Translations under genes and position numbers: made by a program | Notes under the pieces: generated by a model | The model's database searches: none | Told to the model about the DNA's origin: nothing | What the model saw: the letters and a program-made list of their open reading frames with translations, nothing else | In this document: positions 54,578 through 64,000 of the stretch, one piece after another | Position numbering within the stretch: the stretch's first letter is position 1 | Layout of the letters: each line of letters begins with the position of its first letter | Assembly: GCA_021647205.1 (NCBI GenBank) | Contig: JAKIVD010000020.1 | Coordinates: 1 to 64,000, forward strand | Reading direction: 5' to 3' | Length of the DNA stretch: 64,000 nucleotides | Source: Bacteroidales bacterium | GTDB lineage: Bacteria; Bacteroidota; Bacteroidia; Bacteroidales; F082

Positions 54578-55954
54578 TTAAATGGTTTTTGAGTATTGGT
54601 TTTCGGCAACTGCCAATTGTGGATCGAATGCCATGGCAATGTTTCTGACGACCAGTGATCCGTCTGCGTTAATGCTGAGGGTGTCGCCGTTGATCTCCAG
54701 CAATCCGTCAGCCAGAAACGGTTTTAACTTTTCAGGATCGTAAGCAACAATTTGTTTCACTTTCTCCGCATCTGTATTGTACCATTGACCGACTTCATTG
54801 AAATCGACAAACAAATTGCACATCACTTCGTTGATGACGCTGCGAATGATTTTCTCATTTTCAGTCACCCGGTATCCCCGCTCAATGGCCCACCCGTTTT
54901 GATTGATGCTGTCGATGTACCCGCCAATTGACCTGGTATTTTGAAAATAACCGTTTGAAAGCTGGGCGATTGAGGAAGAGCCAAATCCATAAACCTGACC
55001 GGTTGTTTCGCGTGTGCAATAGCCCTGGAAATTGCGGTGCAGGTTTTTTTCGACCAGCGCCTTCTGAAGGTCGTCTCCCGGTTTTGCGTAGTGGTCCATG
55101 CCGATGGGAACATACCCGTTTTCCGTCAGTAAGTCGTAAGCCATTTCCATGAGTGCCAGCTTTTCCTGGGCATCCGGAATTCCTACTTTTTCCAGCACGG
55201 TCTGCGCTTTTTTCACCCAGGGCACATGGGCATAGGAAAAAGTAACCAGGCGGTCGGGGCCGATTTCGATGGCCTTTTCGATGCTTAGCCTGAAATTGTC
55301 AACCGTTTGTCCGGGCAAGCCGTAAATCAGGTCGAGGTTTACACCGGCAAAGCCATTTTGTTTCATCCTTTTCACCAGGTCTTCCACGGGAAGTTTTGCC
55401 GGATCGCGGTTGACAATGTTGAGCACTTCCTCATTAAAATCCTGAATCCCTAAACTCAATCGGTTAAAGCCCATGGCGGCCAACTGGTCAATGTGTTCCA
55501 ACTCCAGGTAGGCAGGACTGCATTCCATGGCAATTTCAGCCTGTTCCTCAAAGCGGAAACGGCTGCTGAACAAATCCATCACCTCTTTTACCAATTCGAG
55601 CGGAATGGAGTTGGGTGTGCCGCCTCCCCAGTGTATTTGTGATACTTTCCGCGAGGGGTCAAGCAAATCGGCCACATTGTTGATTTCTTTTTTAACAGCG
55701 TCGATGTAGTTTCTGAACAGCGCTTTGTTTTGGCTTCCGGAAGTGTTGCAACCGCAAAAATGACACAGGCGCGGGCAAAAAGGAATGTGAACGTAAAGAG
55801 AAATTTTCTGTGGTTGCTCGTTGTTTGAAGACACGAGGGCCTCTTTGTAATCCTCTGCTGTAACTTCCGTGTGAAAATAATTTGCCGGCGGGTAACTGGT
55901 GTAGCGAGGTCCCGGCTGGTTGTACTTTAAAATTAAGTCTTTTCTGATTCGCAT
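54578..55954 (-). CDS. hemN: Oxygen-independent coproporphyrinogen III oxidase
   Basis: A 458-residue radical SAM enzyme. The Fe-S motif is Cys60-x3-Cys64-x2-Cys67 with Cys69 (HIPFCPRLCHFCGC), followed by IHWGGGTPNSIPLE. The C-terminal HemN domain is present, including GFGSSSIAQL. It converts coproporphyrinogen III to protoporphyrinogen IX without O2. No oxygen-dependent HemF is in the operon. It sits 5 bases after hemE. Confidence 0.95.
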   Translation of the reverse strand: MRIRKDLILKYNQPGPRYTSYPPANYFHTEVTAEDYKEALVSSNNEQPQKISLYVHIPFCPRLCHFCGCNTSGSQNKALFRNYIDAVKKEINNVADLLDPSRKVSQIHWGGGTPNSIPLELVKEVMDLFSSRFRFEEQAEIAMECSPAYLELEHIDQLAAMGFNRLSLGIQDFNEEVLNIVNRDPAKLPVEDLVKRMKQNGFAGVNLDLIYGLPGQTVDNFRLSIEKAIEIGPDRLVTFSYAHVPWVKKAQTVLEKVGIPDAQEKLALMEMAYDLLTENGYVPIGMDHYAKPGDDLQKALVEKNLHRNFQGYCTRETTGQVYGFGSSSIAQLSNGYFQNTRSIGGYIDSINQNGWAIERGYRVTENEKIIRSVINEVMCNLFVDFNEVGQWYNTDAEKVKQIVAYDPEKLKPFLADGLLEINGDTLSINADGSLVVRNIAMAFDPQLAVAENQYSKTI

Positions 55955-55959
55955 GATTT

Positions 55960-56994
55960 CTAGTTTCGGTTCCAGTCTGTACTTTTAATCCAATCGACAA
56001 CAAATTTAAGGTGCCCGAATGGGATGTTGGGCAATACGCCATGGCCGAGGTTGAATATCCATTTGTGCTCCTTGCTTCCAAAAGGAAGGAATTTTTCAAG
56101 TTCACGCTGAATGGTTTTCAGGTCGGAAGTCAAAATACGGGGATCGAGATTTCCCTGCACACCCGTTTGCGGGCCCAGCATGGCTTTGGCATCTTCGATT
56201 GACATTTGCCAGTCCACACCGACAAAGTCAATTTTTTCATCCTTGAGCAATCGCATGCCGGCTCCCAAACCTTTGGGGAAGAAAATGACGGGTGTCCCGG
56301 TTTCCTGTACGGCCCTGAGGATGCGCCTGACGTGGGGCATCACCATTTCGTGATACAGCGGATAAGGCACCAGACCTGCGTGTGTGTCGAACAACTGAAA
56401 GGCACTGATGCCGTGTTTCACCTGCTTCAGCGCATACTCGATGGACAAATCGGTTACCGCTTCAAATAATTTATTCGTGGTTTCTTTGTCGCGATACATC
56501 ATTTCTACCGCATCGGGAAACTGATGGTTCGAACTGATGCCCTGCACCATGTAAAACAGGGTGGTGAGCGGTGCGCCACAAAAGCCAATGAGCGGTGTTG
56601 AGGCCGGCCTGGTGGCCATGATGGCATCAATGGCGTCGTAAATATGGTTCAGTTTTTCGGGATTGGCATCCAGAAACGAAAGGGGGTCTTTCACATCTTT
56701 CAGGGCCGTGTCAAAACGGGGCCCTTTGTCGGTGAAAGCCAGTTTCATGCCCATGGCCTCGGGAATGACAAGAATATCCGAAAACAGGATGGCGGCATCC
56801 ACACCCAGCAGCCGTACCGGCTGAAGGGTGACTTCGGCAGCCAGTTCCGGCGTCCTCATCAGCTGGTGAAAACTGTATTTTTCTCTCAGCTTCAAATATT
56901 CAGGAATAACCCTGCCGGCCTGCCGCATAAACCACACGGGCGGCCTCTCGCGTTTGATTCCTTTAATGGTATCGGTAAATACGTCTGTCATCAT
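55960..56994 (-). CDS. hemE: Uroporphyrinogen decarboxylase
   Basis: A 344-residue TIM-barrel decarboxylase. The substrate-binding RQAGR appears in PVWFMRQAGRVIPEYLKLRE, the catalytic Asp in ILFSDILVIPEAMG, and the terminal NLGHGVLPNIP is conserved. It turns uroporphyrinogen III into coproporphyrinogen III. Tightly spaced in the heme operon: 11 bases after hemL and 5 bases before hemN. Confidence 0.96.
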   Translation of the reverse strand: MMTDVFTDTIKGIKRERPPVWFMRQAGRVIPEYLKLREKYSFHQLMRTPELAAEVTLQPVRLLGVDAAILFSDILVIPEAMGMKLAFTDKGPRFDTALKDVKDPLSFLDANPEKLNHIYDAIDAIMATRPASTPLIGFCGAPLTTLFYMVQGISSNHQFPDAVEMMYRDKETTNKLFEAVTDLSIEYALKQVKHGISAFQLFDTHAGLVPYPLYHEMVMPHVRRILRAVQETGTPVIFFPKGLGAGMRLLKDEKIDFVGVDWQMSIEDAKAMLGPQTGVQGNLDPRILTSDLKTIQRELEKFLPFGSKEHKWIFNLGHGVLPNIPFGHLKFVVDWIKSTDWNRN

Positions 56995-57005
56995 TCTTCA
57001 CTATT

Positions 57006-58295
57006 TCAAATTTTCTGCATGGCTTCTAAACTGGCGGCAATGCATTTGTCGATATCCTCATCGGTGTGCGCATACGAAACAAACATGGCTTCAAACTGCG
57101 AAGGTGCCAGGTAAATGCCATTCTCCAGCGAGTGCCTGAAATAATTCGCGAATTTTTCGGTGTCCGATGCCATGGCTTCGTCATAAGAAGTCACCTGCTC
57201 TTTCTGTGTGAAAAAGAGTGTTAGCAGCGAGCCGACACGGTTGACCACACCGGGGGTTGCAGTTTTTTCAAGATTTTCCCTGAGGCCGTTTTCGAGCCGG
57301 GCCGCCTTGCTTTCCAGGGCTTCGTAAAATCCAGGGGTCTCGTTCAGGGCTTTCAGCATGGCCAGGCCTGCCGCCATTGCCAACGGGTTTCCAGAGAGTG
57401 TCCCCGCCTGGTAAACCGGCCCGTCGGGGGCAAGCAAATCCATGATTTCGGCCTTGCCGCCATAAGCACCTACAGGCAGTCCGCCGCCGATAATTTTCCC
57501 CAGGGTAGTCAAGTCAGGATGTACCCCGTAATATTCCTGGGCGCCGCCTTTTGCCAGTCTGAAACCGGTAATGACTTCGTCAAAAATAAGCAGTGCGCCG
57601 TAATTGTCAGCCAGTTTTCGCAGACCTTCCAGAAAACCTTTTTCCGGCGGGACAACACCCATATTTCCGGCAACGGGTTCAACGATGATGGCAGCGACTT
57701 CCCCCTGATGCTTTTTCAGCAACAGTTCAACGGAGTCGAGCTCGTTGTAATCGGCCAGCAAAGTATCTTTTGCGGTGGCTTTTGTTACGCCGGGGCTGTC
57801 GGGCAGGCCCAGGGTAATGGCACCCGACCCTGCCTTAATCAAAAAGCTGTCGGCATGGCCGTGGTAGTTTCCCGTAAATTTGATGACGAGGTCTTTTTTG
57901 GTGTACCCGCGGGCAAGCCGCAACACACTCATGGTGGCTTCGGTTCCCGAATTCACCATCCGTACTTTATCTACCGAAGGCACCATTTGCACAATGAGTT
58001 CCGCCATTTCGGTTTCGAGGATGGTAGGCGCACCAAAGCTGGTTCCTTTTACGGCCGTTTCGCGAATGGCTTCCAGGATGGATTCGTTGGCATGGCCCAG
58101 AATGAGCGGCCCCCACGAGGACACAAAGTCAATGTATTGATTACCGTCAATATCTGTAATGGTAGTACCCTTCGCGTAGTCGATGACCACGGGATTGATT
58201 CCCACACTTTTAAACGCCCTTACCGGCGAATTTACCCCGCCCGGTATTACTTTTGCGGCCCTGTTGAAAGCTTCCCGGCTTTTTTCCTGATTCAT
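57006..58295 (-). CDS. hemL: Glutamate-1-semialdehyde 2,1-aminomutase
   Basis: A 429-residue PLP enzyme. [14 protein letters not shown] at the N-terminus, [18 protein letters not shown] and the PLP lysine in [18 protein letters not shown] are canonical for HemL. It converts glutamate-1-semialdehyde to 5-aminolevulinate, the second step of the C5 pathway begun by HemA in the same operon. It lies 12 bases after hemB. Confidence 0.96.
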   Translation of the reverse strand: MNQEKSREAFNRAAKVIPGGVNSPVRAFKSVGINPVVIDYAKGTTITDIDGNQYIDFVSSWGPLILGHANESILEAIRETAVKGTSFGAPTILETEMAELIVQMVPSVDKVRMVNSGTEATMSVLRLARGYTKKDLVIKFTGNYHGHADSFLIKAGSGAITLGLPDSPGVTKATAKDTLLADYNELDSVELLLKKHQGEVAAIIVEPVAGNMGVVPPEKGFLEGLRKLADNYGALLIFDEVITGFRLAKGGAQEYYGVHPDLTTLGKIIGGGLPVGAYGGKAEIMDLLAPDGPVYQAGTLSGNPLAMAAGLAMLKALNETPGFYEALESKAARLENGLRENLEKTATPGVVNRVGSLLTLFFTQKEQVTSYDEAMASDTEKFANYFRHSLENGIYLAPSQFEAMFVSYAHTDEDIDKCIAASLEAMQKI

Positions 58296-58307
58296 ATTTT
58301 TTTCTTT

Positions 58308-59294
58308 TTACGCTTGTTTTTCTTTCTTAAGAATGGCTGCCATTTGAGGAGCATGGTAAGTGATGATGATGTCGGCACCGGCTCTTTTAATGGAAGTCAG
58401 TATTTCTTTAATCATCCTGTCTTCGTCAACCCAGCCGTTGGCAGCGGCAGCTTTGACCATCGAAAACTCCCCGCTGACGTTGTAAGCTGCCAGTGGAATG
58501 TTGTAGTTGTCTTTAACCCTTCTGATAACATCGAGGTAGCTCAGGGCGGGTTTTACCATCACAATGTCCGCACCTTCGGTCAGGTCTTCATCAATTTCCC
58601 GCAGGGCTTCGTCTGAATTGGCGGGATCCATCTGGTAGGTGGCACGGTTACCGAATTTAGGCGCACTTTCGGCAGCTTCGCGGAAAGGTCCGTAAAAAGC
58701 GGATGCATATTTGGCAGAGTAGGCCATAATGGGAACATTGTAAAAACCGTTTTTATCAAGCGCTTCGCGGATTTTCCCGACACGGCCGTCCATCATGTCG
58801 CTGGGCGCGATGATGTCAGCACCGGCTTCTGCCAGCGAAACAGATTGTTTGGCCAGGGTTTCCAGCGTCAGGTCGTTGTGCACATCTCCGTCCACAATGG
58901 TACCGCAATGTCCGTGGGTGGTGTATTCACAATTGCAAACATCGGCCACCACCATGATGTCATCTATTTCGGCTTTTATTGCCCTGATGGCCTGCTGTAC
59001 GATACCGTCATGCTCACAGGCAACAAGGCCGTGTTCGTCTTTTGATTCGGGAATGCCGAAAAGCAATACGGTTCGTATCCCTGAGGCGACCAGCTTTTTA
59101 CATTCTTTAACAAGCAGATCAACCGATAGCTGGAAATTGCCTGGCATGGATGAAATGGGATTGCTCACGTTTTTCCCCGGACAAACAAAAAGGGGCATAA
59201 TCAAATCGTCAAGCGATACAACGGTTTCGCGCACCATATCCCTCAGGATGGCGCTATTTCTTAATCTTCTGAGTCTGGTTTCTGGGAATGACAT
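58308..59294 (-). CDS. hemB: Porphobilinogen synthase (delta-aminolevulinate dehydratase)
   Basis: A 328-residue enzyme condensing two aminolevulinates. The zinc-type cysteines Cys120, Cys122 and Cys130 ([13 protein letters not shown]) mark a zinc-dependent form. The Schiff-base lysines lie in [16 protein letters not shown] and [10 protein letters not shown]. Fourth gene of the operon, 47 bases after hemD. Confidence 0.96.
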   Translation of the reverse strand: MSFPETRLRRLRNSAILRDMVRETVVSLDDLIMPLFVCPGKNVSNPISSMPGNFQLSVDLLVKECKKLVASGIRTVLLFGIPESKDEHGLVACEHDGIVQQAIRAIKAEIDDIMVVADVCNCEYTTHGHCGTIVDGDVHNDLTLETLAKQSVSLAEAGADIIAPSDMMDGRVGKIREALDKNGFYNVPIMAYSAKYASAFYGPFREAAESAPKFGNRATYQMDPANSDEALREIDEDLTEGADIVMVKPALSYLDVIRRVKDNYNIPLAAYNVSGEFSMVKAAAANGWVDEDRMIKEILTSIKRAGADIIITYHAPQMAAILKKEKQA

Positions 59295-59341
59295 AATTTT
59301 TAAATTTTAATGGTGTATTTTTCGTTATTAATGATTCATAT

Positions 59342-60127
59342 TTATGGGTTTATCTTCAATGCAAGCGGTGTGTTTTGTCCGGCAAAATAATTCCGGATTC
59401 CCTGAATAAGCCCGATTTTTCCCGAAGGCCTGGCCACCACCAAGGGTGTCAGACCGTCCTGTAAAATGGCTTTTTCGGTGGTTGTGCCCAGGCAGGCTAT
59501 TTTTAAGCGGTGAAGATCAGTCAGGTTTGACGCGTGGTGAACAAAACTGTGAAAACCCGAAGGGCTTGTAAATAAAATCAGGTCATAGTTTTCTGTTCTG
59601 ATACGGTTCATTATTCCCGGGTCGGCAGAAGCCACCTGACTGGTGGTGTAAATATTGATTCGTTCCACCTTCGCGACGGTTTTTAATCCGTCTTCCAGCA
59701 GTCCTGATGCGAGGTTGCCGAGGATGAGGAAAACCGTATCTGTTTGCCGGAGAAGCGGTTTTAATTCGATGAGCAAATCTTTCGACGAATTGCCCAGGTT
59801 CACCAGGTCAGCTTGCATACCCCGGCGGGTCAATGCATTGGCGGTACGCTTTCCGAACACGGCAATTTTAATCGCGTTTGCATCCTTTTTCCCATGTGCA
59901 ATGTCAACCTGATCAAAAAACGAATCCACGCCGTTTTTGCTGGTAAAGACCAGCCAGTCAGTGCTCTTGGCAGTGGATAGATTATGCAATGTTTTTGCTG
60001 ATGGTTTTTCAGGGTGGACTTCAATCATCGGCATCGAAAGCACCCCGGCACCCAGGGCCTGCAAGGCTTCTCCAATCTGGTCGCCGGAAGCTGCCGGACG
60101 TGTGTTAATGATGACCTTTCCTTTCAT
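59342..60127 (-). CDS. hemD: Uroporphyrinogen-III synthase
   Basis: A 261-residue two-lobed protein with the weakly conserved HemD pattern: an early strand VIINTRPAASGDQIGEAL, WLVFTSKNGVDSFF, and LILFTSPSGFHSFVHH in the second lobe. It closes hydroxymethylbilane into uroporphyrinogen III. Position between hemC (9 bases upstream) and hemB supports the call, since HemD diverges fast in sequence. Confidence 0.9.
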   Translation of the reverse strand: MKGKVIINTRPAASGDQIGEALQALGAGVLSMPMIEVHPEKPSAKTLHNLSTAKSTDWLVFTSKNGVDSFFDQVDIAHGKKDANAIKIAVFGKRTANALTRRGMQADLVNLGNSSKDLLIELKPLLRQTDTVFLILGNLASGLLEDGLKTVAKVERINIYTTSQVASADPGIMNRIRTENYDLILFTSPSGFHSFVHHASNLTDLHRLKIACLGTTTEKAILQDGLTPLVVARPSGKIGLIQGIRNYFAGQNTPLALKINP

Positions 60128-60136
60128 CCCCCTTAA

Positions 60137-61096
60137 TCATTTGGTGGGCAATTCAGTATTATCCTGATTTGCCCCCCGAATCTCATCCAATATTTCCGCG
60201 GCACCCTCGCCCACCATTTTTTCTGCGACCTCCAATGCAATTTGGCGTGCATTTTCGGCTTTGCCGCTTTGGGTGATTCGTATTACTTTTTCCCCTTTTA
60301 AATCGGCTACCAGTCCGGTGATTGTAAAGGAGTTTTTATTGAGAACCGAAAAGCAGCCGATGGGGATCTGGCATCCACCCTCCATTGATTTCAGAAAGGC
60401 CCTTTCGGCAGTTGTTACCAGCATGGTTTCTTCGTGATTAATGCCACGCATCACGTTTTCGACGGCCTTGTCATTTTCGCGGATCTCGATGCCGATGGCG
60501 CCTTGGCTAACTGCCGGAACCATGGTGTTGATGTCGATAATTTCGGTAATTCTTTCGGTAAGCCCCAGCCGCTGGAGGCCTGTGGCAGCCATTATCATCG
60601 CGTCGCAGTAGCCGTTGTCCATCTTCGCCAGGCGCGTATTCATGTTTCCCCTGATGTCAACGATTTTGAATTTGGGGTTGAAAGCCAGCAATTGTGCCCT
60701 TCTGCGCAGGCTTGAAGTGGCAATTACATCGTTTTCGTCTAACTGAGCCAGCGTTTTACCCTTTTTGCTCACCAGTGCGTCCCTCACTTCTGCACGCTTT
60801 AAAACGGCGCCTAATTTAAGCCCGTCCGGAAAAAAGGTCGGGAGGTCTTTCAGGCTGTGCACGGCCATATCGACTTCGTTGTTCAGTAAGGCCACCTCCA
60901 GTTCTTTGGTAAACAAGCCTTTGTCGCCGATTTTTGACAGGGAGACATCCAGTATTTTATCGCCTTTGGTATGGATTACGATGACTTCGACCCGGGTTTC
61001 CGGAAAGCGTTCTTCGATGGCTTTTTTGGCCTTATTTGCCTGGTAAAGTGCGAGCCGGCTTCCCCTGGTTCCTATTTTGATGGTTTTATTTTTCAT
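60137..61096 (-). CDS. hemC: Hydroxymethylbilane synthase (porphobilinogen deaminase)
   Basis: A 319-residue enzyme. GTRGSRLALYQANKAK starts the protein. SLKDLPT, the arginine cluster TSSLRRRAQLLAFNP and the dipyrromethane-anchoring Cys in SMEGGCQIPIG are all present. It polymerises four porphobilinogens. The start overlaps the 3' end of hemA by 11 bases. Confidence 0.96.
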   Translation of the reverse strand: MKNKTIKIGTRGSRLALYQANKAKKAIEERFPETRVEVIVIHTKGDKILDVSLSKIGDKGLFTKELEVALLNNEVDMAVHSLKDLPTFFPDGLKLGAVLKRAEVRDALVSKKGKTLAQLDENDVIATSSLRRRAQLLAFNPKFKIVDIRGNMNTRLAKMDNGYCDAMIMAATGLQRLGLTERITEIIDINTMVPAVSQGAIGIEIRENDKAVENVMRGINHEETMLVTTAERAFLKSMEGGCQIPIGCFSVLNKNSFTITGLVADLKGEKVIRITQSGKAENARQIALEVAEKMVGEGAAEILDEIRGANQDNTELPTK

Positions 61097-62363
61097 TGGC
61101 GATGGTCAATTCAAAAAGCTCGTTTAACATATTCAGGTGTTCTACTTTTCTGCCGTTGTCGGTAAGGTCTTTCAGGTTCTCGATGATCAACCTTGTAAAT
61201 TTGTCCACAATATGGCTGCCATACTCCCGGATGGGTTTGCGGTCGGCACCGTTTTTAAAATTGTGGTAATTCTCGAACTCCATGTCGTTGATTTTCCGGA
61301 AGTTTTCCTGTATCTGACGGATGGTCGGGGATAAATTAAGCGATGAAAGCCAGGTCATGTAATTGTCGGCCATTTTGTTTACAATATCTTCGGCCTTTGC
61401 AATTTCGGCTTTCCGCTTTTCGTAGGTTTCTTTGATGATTACTTCGGTGTCGTCAACGTCAAAAACGGTAACTGATTCGAGTTGTCCCACATCTTTCGCT
61501 ACATTTCTGGGAACTGACAGATCGATAATGATCAGGGGCCGGTGATCGCGTTTTGCCATCGCCTCTTCTACCATTGATTTGGTGATTAACGGCCTGGTTG
61601 ATCCCGTGGCGACGGTTACAACGTCACAACGCACCAGGTACTCGCTGATGCTGTCAAACGGCACGGCGGTGGTTTTGAACTTCCTGGCAACTGCCACTGC
61701 TTTTTCATAGGTTCTGTTGGTGATGTAAAGCTCTTTGAAGCCTTTCTCGATCAGGCTCATCATCGACAACTGCCCGGTTTGGCCTGCACCGATGAGCAAC
61801 ACCGAACGTGATGCCATATCGGGAAATTGCTGTTTGGCAAGGGTAGCTGCCGCCGAACTTACCGACGCGGCACCCTCGTTGATTTTGGTTTCGGTACGCA
61901 CCCTTTTTCCTGCGCTGAAGGTGCGGTTGAATAAACGGGTCAGTACGGGACCGGCACAATGCTCATGGTCACTGAGCAGGAAAGCATTTTTGACCTGACC
62001 GATGATCTGGTCTTCGCCCAGCGCCATTGAATTCAGTCCTGAGGCAACGGTAAACAAATGCTTCACGGCCTTATGGCCTTCGATAAAATAGAAATGTTTT
62101 TTTACCGGAAGTTTAAGGTTTTTATAATCCGAAAGCCGGTCGTAAACCAGGTCAAAACCTTCCCTGCTGGTGACGGTTTTGAGGTGGAAATAAATTTCGG
62201 TCCGGTTGCAGGTGGACAGAACAACGACGCCGGCAACGGCCTCAATTTGCTTGAGACTTTTAATAAACGCCCGAATCTGGTCTTCTGAAAATGCAACCAG
62301 CTCCCTGACCTCTACCGGAGCAGATTGATAATTCAGGCCGATCAGTCCAATCATTCGTTCCAT
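61086..62363 (-). CDS. hemA: Glutamyl-tRNA reductase
   Basis: A 425-residue enzyme reducing glutamyl-tRNA to glutamate-1-semialdehyde. The catalytic Cys52 is in STCNRTEIYF, the NADPH motif is GAGQTGQLS and the C-terminal dimerisation helix is present. It is the first gene of the heme operon, and a minus-strand TAATTTTG box lies at 62404-62411, about 40 bases before the ATG. The commitment step is probably the control point of the operon (family knowledge). Confidence 0.96.
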   Translation of the reverse strand: MERMIGLIGLNYQSAPVEVRELVAFSEDQIRAFIKSLKQIEAVAGVVVLSTCNRTEIYFHLKTVTSREGFDLVYDRLSDYKNLKLPVKKHFYFIEGHKAVKHLFTVASGLNSMALGEDQIIGQVKNAFLLSDHEHCAGPVLTRLFNRTFSAGKRVRTETKINEGAASVSSAAATLAKQQFPDMASRSVLLIGAGQTGQLSMMSLIEKGFKELYITNRTYEKAVAVARKFKTTAVPFDSISEYLVRCDVVTVATGSTRPLITKSMVEEAMAKRDHRPLIIIDLSVPRNVAKDVGQLESVTVFDVDDTEVIIKETYEKRKAEIAKAEDIVNKMADNYMTWLSSLNLSPTIRQIQENFRKINDMEFENYHNFKNGADRKPIREYGSHIVDKFTRLIIENLKDLTDNGRKVEHLNMLNELFELTIANEK

Positions 62364-62532
62364 TAGCTGTTGAATAAATTCATTTTGGAATCTTGATTTT
62401 TGGCAAAATTAAATGCCAATTCTGAAGTAAATTTGAGTATTGGGGGCTAAAAAGACTCCCCCGGTCAATTTGAATGGTTTCTAAATAGCCGAAAGCGGGA
62501 AGGAGCTCTATAAAAGATTGTGTACCTTGTTC

Positions 62533-63831
62533 TTACGATTTAAGCAACCGCCTTCCGGCTGTTTGGCCGGGCGCAAACTCAACAAGCACTTTGTGCCTGT
62601 TTTCTTCGTACTGATAACTAATATTGAAATGATATAAATCACATATCTTTTTGACCAGCGACAGCCCAAGCCCAAGCGATTCGGAAGCATTTTTTGTCCG
62701 GACAAAGCGGTTGAAAAGTTGCTCGGCAGGAATGTCGGGTTCGGGTCCGGTGTTGCTTATTTCAAGCGTGTTTTTCGTCAGCCGGACCGCCAGCTCCCCG
62801 GAATCAAAATTATGACGGATGGCATTCTTTATTAAATTAATAATGAGAATATCGGCAAGTGCCGTGTTAACATTGATCTCGGTTTTTGCTTCCAGATCAA
62901 CCTCAAGGGTGATGTTTCTCGCCGCGATGATCTCCTGAAAATTTTCCAGGTGGTATTCAATTCGTTCTTTTAACCTGACGGTTGAAATTTCCGGAAACTG
63001 ATTATTCTCAATACGTGTAAGAAGAATCAACACCTTATTGAGGTTTGACAGACGGTTGACGGCTTCGTTCAGCGCGCTGATTAAAGCAACCTGTTTTTCG
63101 GAATAACCCGGGTATTGGAGCAGTAACTCAATTTTTGCCCGCATGATCGATAAGGGCGTCTGAATTTCGTGGGATGCATTTTCCGTAAATTCCTTTAAAC
63201 TCAGGTAATCTTTATGAATCCTGTCGGTGAGCTTGTCGAATACCTGGTTTAACATTTCGAACTCTTCAACCTCCGACTTGGGTAAATTCAGGTTCGGATC
63301 GTCCCGCAAATTGTAATGCTGCACTTTGTTTATTGAGTAAAAGAAATCGTCCCATATTTTTCGAAAGAAATATCGATTTAAAAAAAACATGGCCAGTATG
63401 AAAGTGACCAGCATCAGGGTCATGGCAACAACTATCTGCTCAATCAGGTTTTCGGCCTCGAGCATGGAACGGAAGACCGATATTTTGAAATTCTTGCCAT
63501 CGATGATGGTGTGAAAACGCAGCAAACGGTAGGGCGAAAACAATTTTTCCTTCTGGTCAAATAAAATCGTATCCTTAAACACCTCGTCAATGTGGGTGCC
63601 GGCCTCTATTTGCTTGATAAGAATTTTGTTTTCGGTGATCAGGAAGGCATTCTTCAATTGTTGAAAATGTTTCAGCTCATCTTCTATATTTTGTCGCTGT
63701 ACAAGCAGTTCCCGGTCAACTCTTTTGATGATCATGGTCTGTATGATCTTGTAAAAAATGATACCGCCAAGGAAGAAAATAAACAATGCAACAGTTATAA
63801 TAATCAGACTGGTTTTATTGAGCAGTTTCAT
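62533..63831 (-). CDS. Two-component sensor histidine kinase
   Basis: A 432-residue membrane kinase. Transmembrane helices at about 8-33 and 131-153 flank a periplasmic sensor of about 95 residues. A HAMP-like linker, the H-box with His221 (ENASHEIQTPLSIM), the N-box NLIKNAIRHN and the G-box LGLGLSLVKKI follow. It lies 3 bases after the response regulator gene at the window edge, the standard cognate pair. The signal sensed is unknown. It lies 169 bases upstream of hemA on the same strand, but a link to heme control is not shown. Confidence 0.92.
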   Translation of the reverse strand: MKLLNKTSLIIITVALFIFFLGGIIFYKIIQTMIIKRVDRELLVQRQNIEDELKHFQQLKNAFLITENKILIKQIEAGTHIDEVFKDTILFDQKEKLFSPYRLLRFHTIIDGKNFKISVFRSMLEAENLIEQIVVAMTLMLVTFILAMFFLNRYFFRKIWDDFFYSINKVQHYNLRDDPNLNLPKSEVEEFEMLNQVFDKLTDRIHKDYLSLKEFTENASHEIQTPLSIMRAKIELLLQYPGYSEKQVALISALNEAVNRLSNLNKVLILLTRIENNQFPEISTVRLKERIEYHLENFQEIIAARNITLEVDLEAKTEINVNTALADILIINLIKNAIRHNFDSGELAVRLTKNTLEISNTGPEPDIPAEQLFNRFVRTKNASESLGLGLSLVKKICDLYHFNISYQYEENRHKVLVEFAPGQTAGRRLLKS

Positions 63832-63834
63832 CAG

Positions 63835-64000
63835 CTATAATGTATTGAACTTGTAACCAACACCATAAACGTTCTGCAAATAATCGCGGGCTCCTTTTTC
63901 CAATAATTTTTTCCGCAGATTTTTAATGTGGGTATAAATAAAATCAAACGAGCTCAAAGTGTCGGCATAGTCACCCCACACATTTTCGCCAATGGATTCT
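63835..64000 (-). CDS. Response regulator, OmpR-type DNA-binding C-terminus (partial)
   Basis: The last 54 codons of a gene that enters from beyond the window. The translation, read from the edge, has SIGENVWGDYADTLSSFDF, then IYTHIKNLRKKLLEKGARDY and LQNVYGVGYKF. This is the winged-helix trans_reg_C domain of OmpR/PhoB-family regulators, ending in a TAG at 63835-63837. Receiver domain and start are outside the sequence. The kinase gene begins 3 bases downstream. Confidence 0.88.
   Translation of the reverse strand, partial: ESIGENVWGDYADTLSSFDFIYTHIKNLRKKLLEKGARDYLQNVYGVGYKFNTL

Overview
The window reads as a chromosomal segment of a member of the Bacteroidota, most likely from the Bacteroidales/Marinilabiliales side (inference). 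The evidence is the gene content and synteny: a glycogen-synthase-like half protein followed by a DUF4270 lipoprotein and glmS, split mutA/mutB, and DUF2147. Shine-Dalgarno sequences are largely absent, and promoter-like elements follow the TTTG / TAnnTTTG pattern of this phylum.

Positions 1-7.2 kb are clearly more AT-rich than the rest and hold a tightly packed minus-strand operon. In order of transcription it encodes a DUF4007 protein, a 1070-residue P-loop ATPase, a DndC-like PAPS-reductase-family protein, a DUF262 (ParB/GmrS-like) protein and a SIR2-family protein. The architecture is that of an anti-phage island related in logic to DNA phosphorothioation or BREX systems but matching no canonical set I know. 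It is the best candidate here for an undescribed system. A DUF3820 gene, a 16-bp tandem repeat and a GC-rich structured intergenic block mark the return to the ordinary chromosome.

From 7.9 to 20.7 kb come the TrkA/TrkH potassium uptake pair and a complete TetR-controlled efflux operon: regulator, TolC-like channel, HlyD-like adaptor, DUF2147, two ABC ATPases and two ABC-2 permeases, resembling CecR-YbhGFSR. An acyl-ACP thioesterase and an unknown secreted protein follow. From 21 to 29 kb lies propionate/succinate metabolism: a three-gene acyl-CoA carboxylase (biotin carboxylase, biotin carrier, carboxyltransferase) and both methylmalonyl-CoA mutase subunits. A decayed ORF6N gene sits between mutA and mutB, and a 39-bp palindrome lies before mutA.

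From 29 to 36 kb are the glycogen-synthase-like protein, a DUF4270 lipoprotein, glmS, purE, hpt, an adenylate kinase with two tandem domains, and rpmB. From 36 to 44 kb are envelope and surface-sugar genes (rfbB, galE, a hexapeptide acyltransferase, a DegT-type aminotransferase, waaA), a four-helix-bundle pseudogene, an outer-membrane protein and a leucyl aminopeptidase. From 44 to 51.6 kb are an ECF sigma factor with a zinc anti-sigma protein, an alpha/beta hydrolase, a TMTC-like TPR membrane protein, a FabH-like synthase, a nucleoside phosphorylase and CinA.

From 51.6 to 62.4 kb a minus-strand operon encodes the full C5 route to protoheme: hemA, C, D, B, L, E, N, G, an uncharacterised membrane protein, then hemH. 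The window ends in a two-component system (histidine kinase and the 3' end of its response regulator). I saw no rRNA, tRNA, CRISPR array, intact insertion sequence or integrase.
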